Source: Diphasiastrum complanatum (lineage: Eukaryota; Streptophyta; Lycopodiopsida; Lycopodiales; Lycopodiaceae). From it: DNA of 64,000 nucleotides. Below, piece by piece: positions 10,251 to 20,266 of this stretch. The translations under genes and the position numbers were made by a program. The DNA is taken from assembly GCA_029204225.1 (NCBI GenBank), contig CM055111.1, positions 16,475,019-16,539,018 on the forward strand, in the 5' to 3' direction. Numbering within the stretch: position 1 is the stretch's first letter; each line of letters starts with the position of its first letter. Below the pieces are notes generated by a model. The model was given only the letters and a program-made list of their open reading frames with translations. It did not search any database and was not told the DNA's origin.

Positions 10251-11947
10251 ATTTTTTTGTGGTTCGTGGGCAACCGCCTATTGTAGTAAGTCAGAGTAGC
10301 CCTCATACTTCAATGGAAGCCGTAAGTAAAGCTCTTGTAGTGGAGGATGCACAGATTACCATCAGACATGCATCAAACATATCTAGAGCTGTGAATAACA
10401 TAAACCTTAGAACGGATGTGTATGAGCATAATACAGTTAGAGGAAATGAAGTCCGCAACAATCCCCAGCCATTACAAGAGCGAAGACCTCTAGCAGCAAT
10501 GCCAGAACCACAGCCACCACCTAGACTTTTAGAATTGATGCCACCTAATACTAGAAGGCAAGTTTCTGGCCCAGAGAAGGGATATGAGAGTATTGGATCT
10601 AATTATGGTCAAGATGACATTAAAGAGATGCTCAAAGGATACATGGATGTCATGAATGAGAATATGTCAATATTAGCTTCAGATGTGAACTTCTTAAAGC
10701 GACAACAGAATTTGTTAGGTCAAAGAAAACCATTTGACCAACCCCTAGGTATACTATGTCGATTCTGCCAAGGAAACCACTTGAATAGAAACTGTCCTAG
10801 CACAGTTTGTGCTTTTTGCAAAAAGACAGGTCACCAAGAAGATAGATGTTGGGCTCATAGAGAAGCCTTAGTGGTGCCTAATCTAAGACCAGGACCTGTG
10901 AATCATAGATCACAAGATGAAAGAGTAGTTGACACCCCCAGATCAGTCGGCTTTCTACATGGACCATCTATAATACGATCTCAAGACAAGGGCAAAGCTA
11001 AACTGGAGGATGAACGGCCTCTAGTGAATTTGATAGAGATCGAGACAATGAGGTCCATAAAGACAAAAGAAGAAGTACTAGTTGTGACCAGAAGTAAGAC
11101 ACCGTTGGATCCTCCCACTACGTCTTTGAAGAAGGTAGTTGAAAAAAAGACAATTGATGTGCCTATCTTGCACAAGACGATAGATATCTCAATGATAGTA
11201 AGTACACCCATAGTCAACATCGACAAAACAGAGCCTGGAGAAGTGGAAAGATTGGAAGCTAGAAAGCCACCTAAGATAGTTCAAAAGAAGGAAAAGGTTG
11301 AAATTGTACCACACAGAAATAGAACCGTAGTAAGACGGATTCATGACATGGACCACAGCCCTAGGATTGGAAACCTAGATTTGAGTCACACTTTGAATGA
11401 ATTGAGATTAGAAATAGACTTATGGCAGTTACTCCAACTTTCACCCACAGTCTGCCTGAAGGTGAAGCAGATGATGAGGCCGATAAATTTGGGAATGAGG
11501 AGGATAGAATTACCTGTGATAGGAAAAGTGGACAACAACATAATAGACCGATATTGTCCCAAAGTTGATGTAACTATGGATAGTTTAGTTATCCAAGGAG
11601 CTATGGTAGATGCGGGATCGGCGGTGAATATAGTAAGCCTAGAATTGGCAGACAGGCTTGGAATAGACCTGGAGCCCACTTCATTGACTGCCTTGAAGTT
11701 GGTCAACAACTTTGTCATCAGACCTGAAGGAGAAATGAGATCTGTCCCTATTACAGTTGCTGGAAAGACTGTGAATGTGGACTTCTATGTCATGAGAATG
11801 CTGGCAGGCTATAAGAGCTATTCTCTCATATTAGGGAGGCCTTGGTTACGATTAAGTGACTGCACAGTAGACATTCCTGCAGGACTATTGATTTTTGGTA
11901 GAGGGAAGAGCCGAATGGTAGTTGATGGACACCCCGAGACCCCTTAG
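10238..11947 (+). CDS. Gypsy gag C-terminus and aspartic protease
   Basis: 569-codon open frame. Residues 1-160 are gag C-terminal region. Two zinc knuckles follow: CRFCQGNHLNRNC (from about residue 174, CX2CX3HX4C) and CAFCKKTGHQEDRC (CX2CX4HX4C), both complete. A long basic, low-complexity linker follows, then a retropepsin-like domain with MVDAGSAVNIVSLELADRLG (Asp at about 458) and ILGRPWLR near the C-terminus. The usual active-site triplet is DSG or DTG; here it is DAG. The start codon is artificial: true gag continues upstream but was severed by an inversion. No RT follows. The long open frame suggests the element is not very old. Confidence 0.8.
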   Translation: MGSTYFFVVRGQPPIVVSQSSPHTSMEAVSKALVVEDAQITIRHASNISRAVNNINLRTDVYEHNTVRGNEVRNNPQPLQERRPLAAMPEPQPPPRLLELMPPNTRRQVSGPEKGYESIGSNYGQDDIKEMLKGYMDVMNENMSILASDVNFLKRQQNLLGQRKPFDQPLGILCRFCQGNHLNRNCPSTVCAFCKKTGHQEDRCWAHREALVVPNLRPGPVNHRSQDERVVDTPRSVGFLHGPSIIRSQDKGKAKLEDERPLVNLIEIETMRSIKTKEEVLVVTRSKTPLDPPTTSLKKVVEKKTIDVPILHKTIDISMIVSTPIVNIDKTEPGEVERLEARKPPKIVQKKEKVEIVPHRNRTVVRRIHDMDHSPRIGNLDLSHTLNELRLEIDLWQLLQLSPTVCLKVKQMMRPINLGMRRIELPVIGKVDNNIIDRYCPKVDVTMDSLVIQGAMVDAGSAVNIVSLELADRLGIDLEPTSLTALKLVNNFVIRPEGEMRSVPITVAGKTVNVDFYVMRMLAGYKSYSLILGRPWLRLSDCTVDIPAGLLIFGRGKSRMVVDGHPETP

Positions 11948-11971
11948 TCATAAAGAGCCCCCATACCCTCT

Positions 11972-12370
11972 TTGGAATGGGAAGAAGTGTCTAATGATGA
12001 TTCAGGAACTGATACAGAAGATGATGAACACAGTCAAATTGTACCTCCTGACAAAGACATTGATATCAGACTAGCGGGACATTATGCCCATCACTTGAGA
12101 GAGTGGTTACTACTGCCTTGGGGCCATCAAAATCAACCCAATAATATGTGTTTGACCAAGAGATGGTGTAACCCCAACGAAAAGATGGAAAAAGGCTTTG
12201 ATACTTCCTATACCTAAAAATTGATAGACCTTCCAAAGAAAGAAAGACACTGTCTGAGAACTTCCAACACAAATTCCTTGTAGATGCAAATCCTATTTTG
12301 ATAGATGGTGATATTTCAACCTCTATCCTTGAGACAAGTACCCCTAGAACTGATCTCTACAAGAAAGCCT
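11972..12370 (+). pseudogene. Gypsy protease-RT linker remnant
   Basis: Continues the element after the stop at 11,947. Acidic and charged peptides occur in shifting frames (SNDDSGTDTEDDEHSQIV, then ILIDGDISTSILETSTPRTD near 12,300), so at least one frameshift is present. RT motifs are not reached before homology ends at about 12,370. Confidence 0.5.
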
Positions 12371-12609
12371 ACAAGTAGAGGAGGATATCTCTGTCGTGGA
12401 GAAAAGAATCACTCACTGACACAATTGCATTGTTCTAGACACAGAATGATTGACATCACCTCATGCGTATCTAATGGTTGCGTCCATGTTCCTTCCACTC
12501 TATATTACATTGAGTTGGGCATATCCTCTATGTTGTCTGAAAAGGAGCATAATAGTTTGAGATTGAAAAAAAAGAAGAAGATGAAAATGTGGGTTGAGAA
12601 AAAATATGT

Positions 12610-12709
12610 ATATTGTGAAGAGCTATGGAAAAGCTATAGGAGAATGGTAAGGTGAAGGGTCCCCAACCACAGACCCTGTTATTTCTTTAAAAAATCAACT
12701 TACCTAACA
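12610..12709 (-). repeat. Sequence shared with 28,930-29,020 (inverted)
   Basis: About 95 bp flanking the truncated helicase (with GGAGAATGGTAAGGTGAAGG) matches the reverse complement of 28,930-29,020 with few differences. It is probably part of the same Helitron-like element or its flank. Confidence 0.6.
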
Positions 12710-12713
12710 GAGA

Positions 12714-13660
12714 CTATTTCAAGATGTTGCATGTTGAGCTTTCATTCAATTCCGTATGAGGAATTCTAAATCTAGAGTGCGCGGACCTACCACCTTTCAT
12801 TAACAATGTGGCGATCTCTGATGATGCAACTGTCAGTGCTATCCAATCTTGTGCATGCACGTACGACAACATGATACTATACAGAAACGTCTTACCCGTA
12901 CCACCTGGACCATCTACAAAGAACACTCCACCCATGTACCACACTTTCAAAAACCATGCGCTGATCACGTTCAATCTCTCGATGTCAGCCTTTACTTTTA
13001 AAAGAGTCTCATCGATAAATATCTCTTCGCAAAATAGTGGAGAAAATTTGACATCGCTATCAGGAAGTGTGGAGTCAAAATTTTTCAATGACTCTCCCAA
13101 AGCTTGCATGTGCTCTCCACATCTAGAAGAGCCCTATCTATCATAATCTGACTCATAGTATTGGTCTCGCACGTTACTGGTTTTCCTAACACCTCCACAT
13201 AATAAATTTTCTACTAAATGGAGATCTATACACTTCCAAAGACCTAATGGGTCAGAAGGGACCAAAGTTTTGACGGAGTCCCCCCACAACACCGCCTCCA
13301 GCAGGCAATTACTCCATTCCATCACATACTTTATTAGAAGTCTATGCTTGCAAGCATCTCTGAATGACAAAAACAACTCACCATCAAGTAAGCAAGTCCT
13401 TAAAACTTGTTGCACCTTTGACATGAGAGCAAAAGAACTTGCAAATAAAATCGCGCTCCTTTGGACGGATTGTCAAAATACATACGTCCTTTGCTCAGAA
13501 TGGATTTTTCTATGGGTGCACCTTCGCACTCTCTTGTTGTAAATGTAAAATCGCGACAAGTCTTGCAAGGTACAACAACTCTCGGGCCTCCAAATTGCCA
13601 CTTCTATTCCACTCAAAAAAAGTTGTCAAAGTTGTACTCGAATGACCTTCTATGACCTCC
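12714..13660 (-). pseudogene. Helitron (PIF1-like) helicase remnant
   Basis: Minus-strand reading in alternating frames gives a PIF1/Helitron helicase: LTTFFEWNRSGNLEAREL, YIYNKRVRR, GRMYFDNPSKGARFYLQ, SHVKGATSFKDLLT, DGELFLSFRDACKHRLL, then Walker A GPGGTGKTF (in 13109-12714) and FRIPHTELNESSTCNI. At least three frameshifts separate these blocks. It stops right after STCNI, before the DEAP motif, where the shared 95-bp sequence begins. No Rep (HUH) domain is present, so this is a broken internal piece of a Helitron. Confidence 0.8.
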
Positions 13661-13681
13661 TCTAAATTAGATCCCTCATTA

Positions 13682-14267
13682 TGTTGGATTATTCTCCTTC
13701 TTACTAATCAACTAATCGTTAATCCTCATCCATTGTTTATCTAGTTCTGTGGATTTTCCCATGTTTTTATACAGTGTGCAGAATTACAATTGTTTTTACA
13801 TAGTCTGTAGAAATACACGAAGTTTGACAATAGTGTCGCAATTTTTGCCTATCGAAAATTGTGAGTAAATATGCAGAGTCACATTTTTCGCTTTTCTCAA
13901 AGTTCCTCAAAGGTTCATGAACTGACTCTCGCAAAGTATGGAGCTACCCTAAATCAGATTTAAGGACACTGTTGGGTTTTTCTCAAAATGCTGTCGCATT
14001 TTTGTGACACCTTCGCCTGTGGCAATTTTAGTTCATTTCTGCAGAGTGACAGTTTTGGTTCATTTATGCAGACAAGCTATTTACGCCCAATTTCCACTGC
14101 TTCTCAACAATCAATTTATAAGAAGGAACTGGATGGATGCCAGCGGACACCAGCCAACTTTTCGATCGCATTTAACGACCTAATTGCTTAGTATATATAG
14201 TTGTTCATATTCATATAGTTTTCAAGTTTAGAAGTTCATAAATCAATGAAGAACCATTTGAATAGTT

Positions 14268-14311
<44 letters not shown>

Positions 14312-14860
14312 CCTGCGAGCTTCAACACTCCTAAGCATTCTAGCTCACTTCTTAGAGTTGTTTTAGAGATTGCTATTACTTATCAGCATTGCGCTTAATT
14401 CAGACTTTCATTTTAGTTGCTCAGAGATAGCATGGAGTACGCGGCTTTGATCCGCAACTTATTGTACTCATTTACTTCTATTTTGTTTTCATACTGAATC
14501 AATACTATCTTTTATTGCGTTCAATTTCATCTTAGAATGTATGCATTTCTATAGTTTTTCACGACTAATTATTTGTCTAGTGATTTGCGGCACATTATTT
14601 GTCTGATAATTCAATGCGTTATTGTTCGGCTACATAATCACTATAGTATTGATGATTTCAAAGCTAGTTACTATAAGATCAAATGTGATTTTTATCACCA
14701 TTGTTTTGTTTGAAATTGATAGGTGTAGTCATGCATAGAGAAAGAGGAAAATAGTTTATTCCGCTGCGGATGAAATTTTTTTTTCTAGATGTTCAAATAA
14801 TTTTCATTCGAGTTCGCTTTTTTCAAGTTCGACCTATCTTCTGCACACTTCTTTCTCACA
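13682..14860 (+). repeat. Copia LTR (1.18 kb), copy 1
   Basis: Begins TGTTGGATTATTC and ends CTTTCTCACA, directly followed by a perfect initiator-Met primer-binding site. A second copy, shorter by about 100 bp, lies at 30,651-31,725. It contains a (CT)n tract at 14,269-14,308 that the other copy lacks. The left boundary is inferred from TG and from the end of helicase homology; no target duplication could be checked. Confidence 0.6.
14269..14308. repeat. (CT)n microsatellite inside LTR
   Basis: Pure CT run within LTR copy 1, absent from the duplicate LTR at 30.65-31.73 kb. Confidence 0.9.
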
Positions 14861-14872
14861 TGGTATCAGAGC
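14861..14872 (+). promoter_or_regulatory. Copia primer-binding site (tRNA-iMet type)
   Basis: TGGTATCAGAGC lies directly after the LTR end, the standard plant copia primer site. Confidence 0.85.
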
Positions 14873-16340
14873 ATACCCACATGGTATAAGAGCGGTATAA
14901 TCAATTCAACTTACTATCAAAGGTCTTATATGTTCCTAAACTCTCTACAAATCTGTTATCAGTAAGTAGAATTACAGATTTAGGTCATAAGGTAGAATTC
15001 GAATTTGATCAATGCAAAAGTATTGATAGGAGTAATAAGATCCTTGCACTTGGCAAGAGGCGGGGTTACTTACATAGATTGGCACACTGTTATTCTGAGT
15101 CTAGTCAAGTCTTGAAACCTCTGTTCTAGTCAATAAAGTATTATTATGGCATCATCACTTAGGACACTTGAATTATGCATCTGTTTTGAACATGTCCAAA
15201 CAATCCATGGTTCTTGATCTCGACTATCCTTCTGGTAAGGTCGATCTCCTTGTCTATCATAGTTGCATCTTTGGAAAGCAGACTAGGATTCCTTTTAGAT
15301 CAAACCATAGCATGTAGGAAAAGGTCTATTAGATGTTGTTCATACAGATATATGTGGGCCTATGCAAACTCCTTCCTTGCTAGATGCAAAGTATTTCATT
15401 ACTTTTATTGATGAATTCTCTAGAAGAACAACTATTTATTTTATTAAACAAACATCAGAGGCTTTCATCAGCGCACTGATCATCCTCAATATCACGGATA
15501 CACAGATCGGCCATGTATCCGAGGCTCAGACATCGAAAGAAGTCTGGAACATCTTGAGCACACTAGACGAAGTGCGAGATATAGCTTCCAAGCTACATCT
15601 CAGGAAGAAATTCTACTATGCACTCCCTTTCATGAAATTCCTCTCATATTGTGCTGTGAAATCCTTCAGCTTCCATCTAGCGATTGCCACATCGTCCGCT
15701 TCGGGTTTCCCTTCTGCATCGAGGTCAGATAACGGGGGAGAATACATCTCCACCGAATTTAAGGTATATTGCCTTAACAACGACATTGAACAACAATACA
15801 TTACCTCCTATTCGCCTCAGTCAAATGGTCTTGCCGAGAGAAAGAACAGAACCTTAGTTGAATCGCCAAAGTGCATGTTATCACATGCGACACTTCCAAA
15901 GTGCTTTTGGGCTGAAGCTATTCAGAACAGATGTCCTACTAAAGGTCTCTCAGAAAAAACACCATTCAAAGTCTAGACAGGTACCAAATCTTCTTTATCA
16001 AACTTGCAAGTTTTTGGATATACTACTTTTGCGCAAATTCCTCATGATCTCAGGAAGAAGCTCCACGTCCAGAGTATCAAATGTGTTTTCATCAGCTACA
16101 CTACTTCAGATAAAGCCTAAAACTTGTTCGATCCCATCGAGTCGAAGATATTCACTAGCTGGGATGCCATCTTCATCGAAGATCAGTTTCAAGGTCTCAA
16201 AGGAGAAGGCAGTCCCCATGTAGCCGACCTATCAGATTCTCCTGACACATTGAACTTTCCAGTTCCTCAGTCGACTATTCCCATTGGGGTTCCAAGCTCA
16301 TCTACTTTTGATGAACAACAAATCAACGGCGAATCAGAAG
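14873..16340 (+). pseudogene. Copia protease-end and integrase, chimeric
   Basis: gag is missing: shortly after the primer site the sequence enters the end of protease (KVEFEFDQCKSID, in broken frames), then the GAG-pre-integrase region (HHLGHLNYASVLN) and integrase (YFITFIDEFSRRT, SDNGGEYISTEFK, ERKNRTLVE). The 204-codon frame 15,362-15,976 is open, but between QTSEAF and RSDNGGEY it holds a foreign block of about 255 bp. Part of that block (LNITDTQIGHVSEAQTSKEV) is gag sequence, as in the minus-strand gag at 17.6-17.8 kb. Decayed integrase C-terminal sequence runs to about 16,340. Confidence 0.75.
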
Positions 16341-16354
16341 ATGATGATGTTGCA

Positions 16355-17040
16355 TATCAGCATTCCGAATTCGACATGACCGATCTGGGTGAAGCTCATT
16401 TCTGCCTGGGTATACAAATCCACAGAGACAAAAAACAGAAGTTGGTCTACATCACACAACAGAGGTACATGTACAACATGTTAGTCAGATAAAATCTGAT
16501 TAATTGCAGGTTAGCTCTCTCACCAATGAAACCAGGTCTCAGATTGTCAAAGGACCAATGTCCCCAAACAATTCATGAGAAGTAGCAGATGCATGAGTAT
16601 CCTTACCATTCTATTATAGGATCTCTTATGTATGCCATGATCTATACCAGGCCAGACATAGCTTTTGTAGTCAGCTCTCTCAGTCAGTTTATGACCAATC
16701 CTGGTGTAACACATTGGAAGGCTCTTATCAGAGTCATGAGATATCTTTGAGCTACTATAGACTTTTGCATTTGTTATGGAGCAGTCGACAATGACAACTC
16801 AATTTACTTAGTGGTTACATAGATGCAAGTTGGGCAGGAGATGTAGACACTTGTAAATCCACTTCCAAATTTACATTCTTCCTCAACAATGGTCTAATTT
16901 CCTGGAACAATCACAAGCAATCTTCAATAGCTCTATATTCCATTGAATCAGAGTATATCATAGCCTCTCAATCTTTAAAGGAAGCAGTTTGGTTGCACTA
17001 GCAACTAAGTGATTACATAGCCAAACATAAAGCATTGAAT
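16355..17040 (+). pseudogene. Copia RT C-terminus and RNase H remnant
   Basis: FDMTDLGEAHFCLGIQIHRD begins just after integrase-linker sequence, so the RT core including YVDD has been deleted. It continues through TRPDIAFVVSSLSQFM and into RNase H-like sequence with many stops. It ends abruptly at about 17,040, where the same family resumes on the opposite strand. Confidence 0.7.
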
Positions 17041-17042
17041 TA

Positions 17043-17923
17043 TCAGACAGATAATAAGAGATTAACAATGCAAAAATCCATAGTAGATCGATGATATCTC
17101 ATAACTCTAATAAGAGCTTTCCAATGTGTTATACCAGGGTTAGTCATAAATTGACTTAGGGAGTTGACTCCAAAGGCTATGTTTGGTCTGGTACATATCA
17201 TGACATACACAAGAGATCCTATTATCAAATGATAAGAATACTCACGTGCTCCTTCTTTTCGATTGTTCAGTGACATTGGTTTTTTGACAATTTGAGACCT
17301 GGTTCCATTAGTGAGAGAGCTAACTTGAAATGAACCATATTATATTTGACTAACATATTGTAGATGTACCTTTGTTGAGTAATATAAATCAACCTTTGTT
17401 TTATGTCTCTTTGGATTTGAATACCAAGGCAGAAATGAGCTTCACCCAGATCGGTCTTGTCAAATTCAGAGGATAGCATTGTCTTAGCTTTTATTAGATC
17501 GACATTATTGTTGAAAAGTAATGCGTCGTCCACATACAAAGGGTTAATGTGACTATGAATAGAATCACTATTCAACATCTTGAGTGTGAAGAATTTCTTT
17601 CATAGATGTAACTTGGTAGTTACATCTCTCACATCATATAGTGAGTTCAGGATGTCCCAAACTTCTTTCAAAATGTTGGCTTCAGCTATGTGGCCAATCT
17701 GAGTATCTGATATATTGAGGATAATTAGTCCGAAAGCGTTACCATCATTCAATTTCCATTTTGAGCCTTTTGTGTCGTCTTCAGGCTTTACTTCTGTACC
17801 TGTGACAACATCCCACAACTCATTGGCACTTACCAAGGTCTTCATTTTAAATTTTCACAAATGATAATTGGATCCATTTAGCCTGTCTACGATAAGACCA
17901 CCGGCTTTACTTTGAGAATTCAT
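17043..17923 (-). pseudogene. Copia gag-RT deletion derivative
   Basis: Minus strand. gag starts at the ATG at 17,923 (NSQSKAGGLIVDRLNGS), has a TGA in place of a Trp codon, and continues as TLVSANELWDVVTGTE and LIILNISDTQIGHIAEAN. After KMLNSDSIHSHIN the sequence jumps straight to RT at PLYVDDALLFNN, so zinc knuckle, protease, integrase and the RT N-terminus are deleted. RT runs through DLGEAHFCLGIQ to TRPNIAFGVNSLSQF. The same gag-to-RT join is present at 32.25-32.87 kb, so it predates the duplication. Confidence 0.75.
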
Positions 17924-18136
17924 CTGGAACTTTAGTGTGTTGATTGTATCGATGATGTTAAGAGGGAGATACCGTGCTGCGCTACAATTGGAAATCAATT
18001 AGCTGATAGTAAAACTGATGCTATGAACTGAAGAATATGATATCAATTTGATATCGCGAAAGATATCAAGTATTAGAGTTCTGATATAATAGATCGCTCT
18101 AATATCATAAAGGTAATAGCTAATTAAAGAATTCAC

Positions 18137-18310
18137 TCCGATACCATGTTGGAAAGAGGTGATACGACGAAATAAAATAATCTAACAAAGTCAAAGTAGG
18201 TAAACAACTTCATCGAATGCAGCGGAATAGGCCTTCTTTCCTATGTTTGACTATGCCTATCAATTTTGAAGAAAAAGTATTGATAGAATCACGTTTAATC
18301 TTTAGCAACT
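18137..18310 (-). repeat. Copia primer site and LTR end (minus)
   Basis: TGGTATCGGAG (18,147-18,137, minus) is a one-mismatch iMet primer site. The LTR end lies to its right, beginning TGTTGGAAAG on the plus strand. About 150 bp resembles the reverse complement of the end of LTR copy 1 (shared GATAG.CATAGTCA and TATTCCGCTGC blocks). This is the 5' end of the minus-strand derivative. Confidence 0.6.
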
Positions 18311-18477
18311 AACTTTGATTGGTTAATATGATTCTTAAGAGAGTCACCATTCAACATCTTGAGTAAGATGAATCTCCTTCTGAGAACCCTATTATGCCAA
18401 AACAAAATGCCTAAATGCAAACTAACATCCAAGCATGGATCAAAAACATGCTGAAAAATGAAAAATTGGCATAGCAC
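18295..18477 (-). pseudogene. Copia gag fragment
   Basis: A 60-codon frame containing RRRFILLKMLNGDSLKNHIN, which matches the copia gag pattern (KM..GDSV..HIN). It is isolated from the neighbouring gag. Confidence 0.45.
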
Positions 18478-18495
18478 CCCGACAATGGTGCCAAA
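18477..18495 (-). promoter_or_regulatory. Gypsy primer-binding-site-like sequence (Asp type)
   Basis: On the minus strand the sequence reads TTGGCACCATTGTCGGGG, close to the plant tRNA-Asp primer site. An LTR would lie to the right, but none could be delimited; 18,500-19,280 holds no recognisable gene. Confidence 0.4.
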
Positions 18496-19279
18496 ATTAT
18501 AGCAGGTATTTCCTATCCACCTTCAAACCTAGACCCAAGCTCAATCAAGCATCAAGAGATGAAGAGGATTGTTGTCACTTGGAGGTTCGTTCCCATGGGA
18601 GCGATAACATAGTTCATAATCAAGCAAATGCTTGTGATCCACGTCTAACACTAACCATTAACACTATGCATTAGAGGAGTTCTTAATCCAAAAAAGACCC
18701 TTTGTAAAGATTCTTTTTATATTTTTTCTTAAATTTTCTTACACATGGACCAATCAAAACACTCAAATTTGAAATCTACGTAACGTAACTTTTTGAGTCC
18801 ACCTTTTTATTCCACAAAAAAAATGGCATAACTTTTTAGTGGTAAGTCCAAATTTAGCGGAGTTTGGTGCATTGGAAGGCGCTCAACAAGGGCGTTTCGA
18901 TGATATGTTAGATGACATACTTATGATAAAAATCTTCGAGCTTTAGATCCTCCAATGCTCAACTTGCATGGAATATTTCATGTTTTACCTCATAGCTTGT
19001 CATCTTTTTTTTATGTAAGCCTGCTTTGGACAACGCATCCTCTAATTTGGAAATAGCTTCCTTTGCAGAGGCCTCTGGCTCGGAATTCCATGCAAAAAAA
19101 GTGAAGATATATTATTTTTTCTATAATACGCACCTCCGCATGCAATGTACAGATATGAACATTTCGTAGAGGAATCGGTTGTACAGGTTTCCAATTAGGA
19201 TCTTCTTGATCTCTTGATATTCATGTACTCCTTGTCATGTCAATTGATGTTTTCATACAGTACAAACAAGGGTGACTAT

Positions 19280-20266
19280 ACAAGAGGGCGGGTCCTTCCT
19301 TCACGTATGATAGGTTTTTAATTTGTTGATGTTGACCAGCTTATCAAATGGTTTCTCATGTAATTCCGCTAACTAGGCTGTGTTGTTGTCATAAAGATTT
19401 TGTATAATTTATGGAGCATTCCACTTGCGAGCAAATTTTTGCGGCATAAAGTCGTGGCTAGTGTCATAGTGCAAAACTAATTGTCCAGTCTTGAATGTAT
19501 AGTTCAGAATTTTTCTATCATTAATAGCTTTCATTCTCTTCTCGAATGTCTCCTAATGGATCAGTGAGGTCAATCCATACTCATCGAGGCCTTGGAGTGT
19601 ATCTAGTCTTTGTTGTAGAGATTCTCTCTTTCCCAGATCGTAAGCTATGGCAAATCGTAGCGTAGGTAACTCAATCTCCATTAGCAGCATGCATTCCTGG
19701 CCATACACTAAAAAGAAGGGGGTATGATTGGTATTGGTCCTGTGAGTGACATTGTAGGACCACAAGGCAACATAAAGTTTCTTGTCCCAATCTGGATGAT
19801 TGTTAGAGACCATTTTTCTAAGGATGGCCAATATTTCTTTGTTGGTACTCTCAACCTGTCCATTGGCTTGTGGGTTATAGGGTGTAATCTTTCTGTGCTT
19901 GATCAGTAATTGATCCGTCAATGTTTTGATGGTGTTGTTTAGGAAGTGTGTCCCCCTGTCTGACACTAGTTCTTTTGGGGCTCCAAATCTCCGTATGACC
20001 TGCTCTAGAAGAAATCATGTAGTCCCTTTCGCGTTGTCTTTGGCAAGGGCCCTTGCTCCTACCCACTTCATAAAGTAATCTATGGCAATTATGATGTAGT
20101 GGCGATTAGCTAGTGTGGATTCTAATTCAGTAGTCTTCTTGACGTTGACTATATGTTCGTCAATTGCTCTAGTGGGTATTGTAACATGTTTTTGAGTCTG
20201 TGTTCTACTACGTGTTACTATCATGACCCCCTCTTTTGATTCTTCAGACAGGAGGTGAGAACTCAA
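19280..20266 (-). pseudogene. Gypsy integrase
   Basis: Integrase core and C-terminal region in broken frames: IAIDYFMKWVGARALAKDNA (first Asp), IRRFGAPKELVSDRGTHFLN (second Asp), NPQANGQVESTNKEI (Glu), then a long open frame 19,966-19,553. A C-terminal stretch (FKTGQLVLHYDTSHDF, KWNAP) reaches about 19,280. Stops and a frameshift lie near 20,010. The DDE triad itself is intact. The integrase is fused directly to gag at about 20,140 with no protease or RT between. Confidence 0.8.

Larger units (their letters stand above)
8400..12400 (+). mobile_element. Gypsy element, 5' half (leader, gag, protease)
   Basis: Order on the plus strand: apparent LTR end (about 8438, ending GACA), tandem leader repeats with Asp-type primer sites (8443-8742), leader, an inverted block carrying the gag N-terminus (about 9205-10250), gag C-terminus plus protease (10238-11947), and a decayed linker to about 12,370. 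No RT or integrase follows; a Helitron remnant begins instead. The same family recurs on the minus strand at 19.3-22.5 kb, identified by shared gag peptides (KGYMDVMN, NHLNRN) and by the same leader repeat. Confidence 0.75.

Noticed and set aside
12305-12655. 116-codon plus-strand frame
   Set aside because: Overlaps the decayed gypsy linker in another frame and the helicase-flanking repeat; no recognisable composition or motif.
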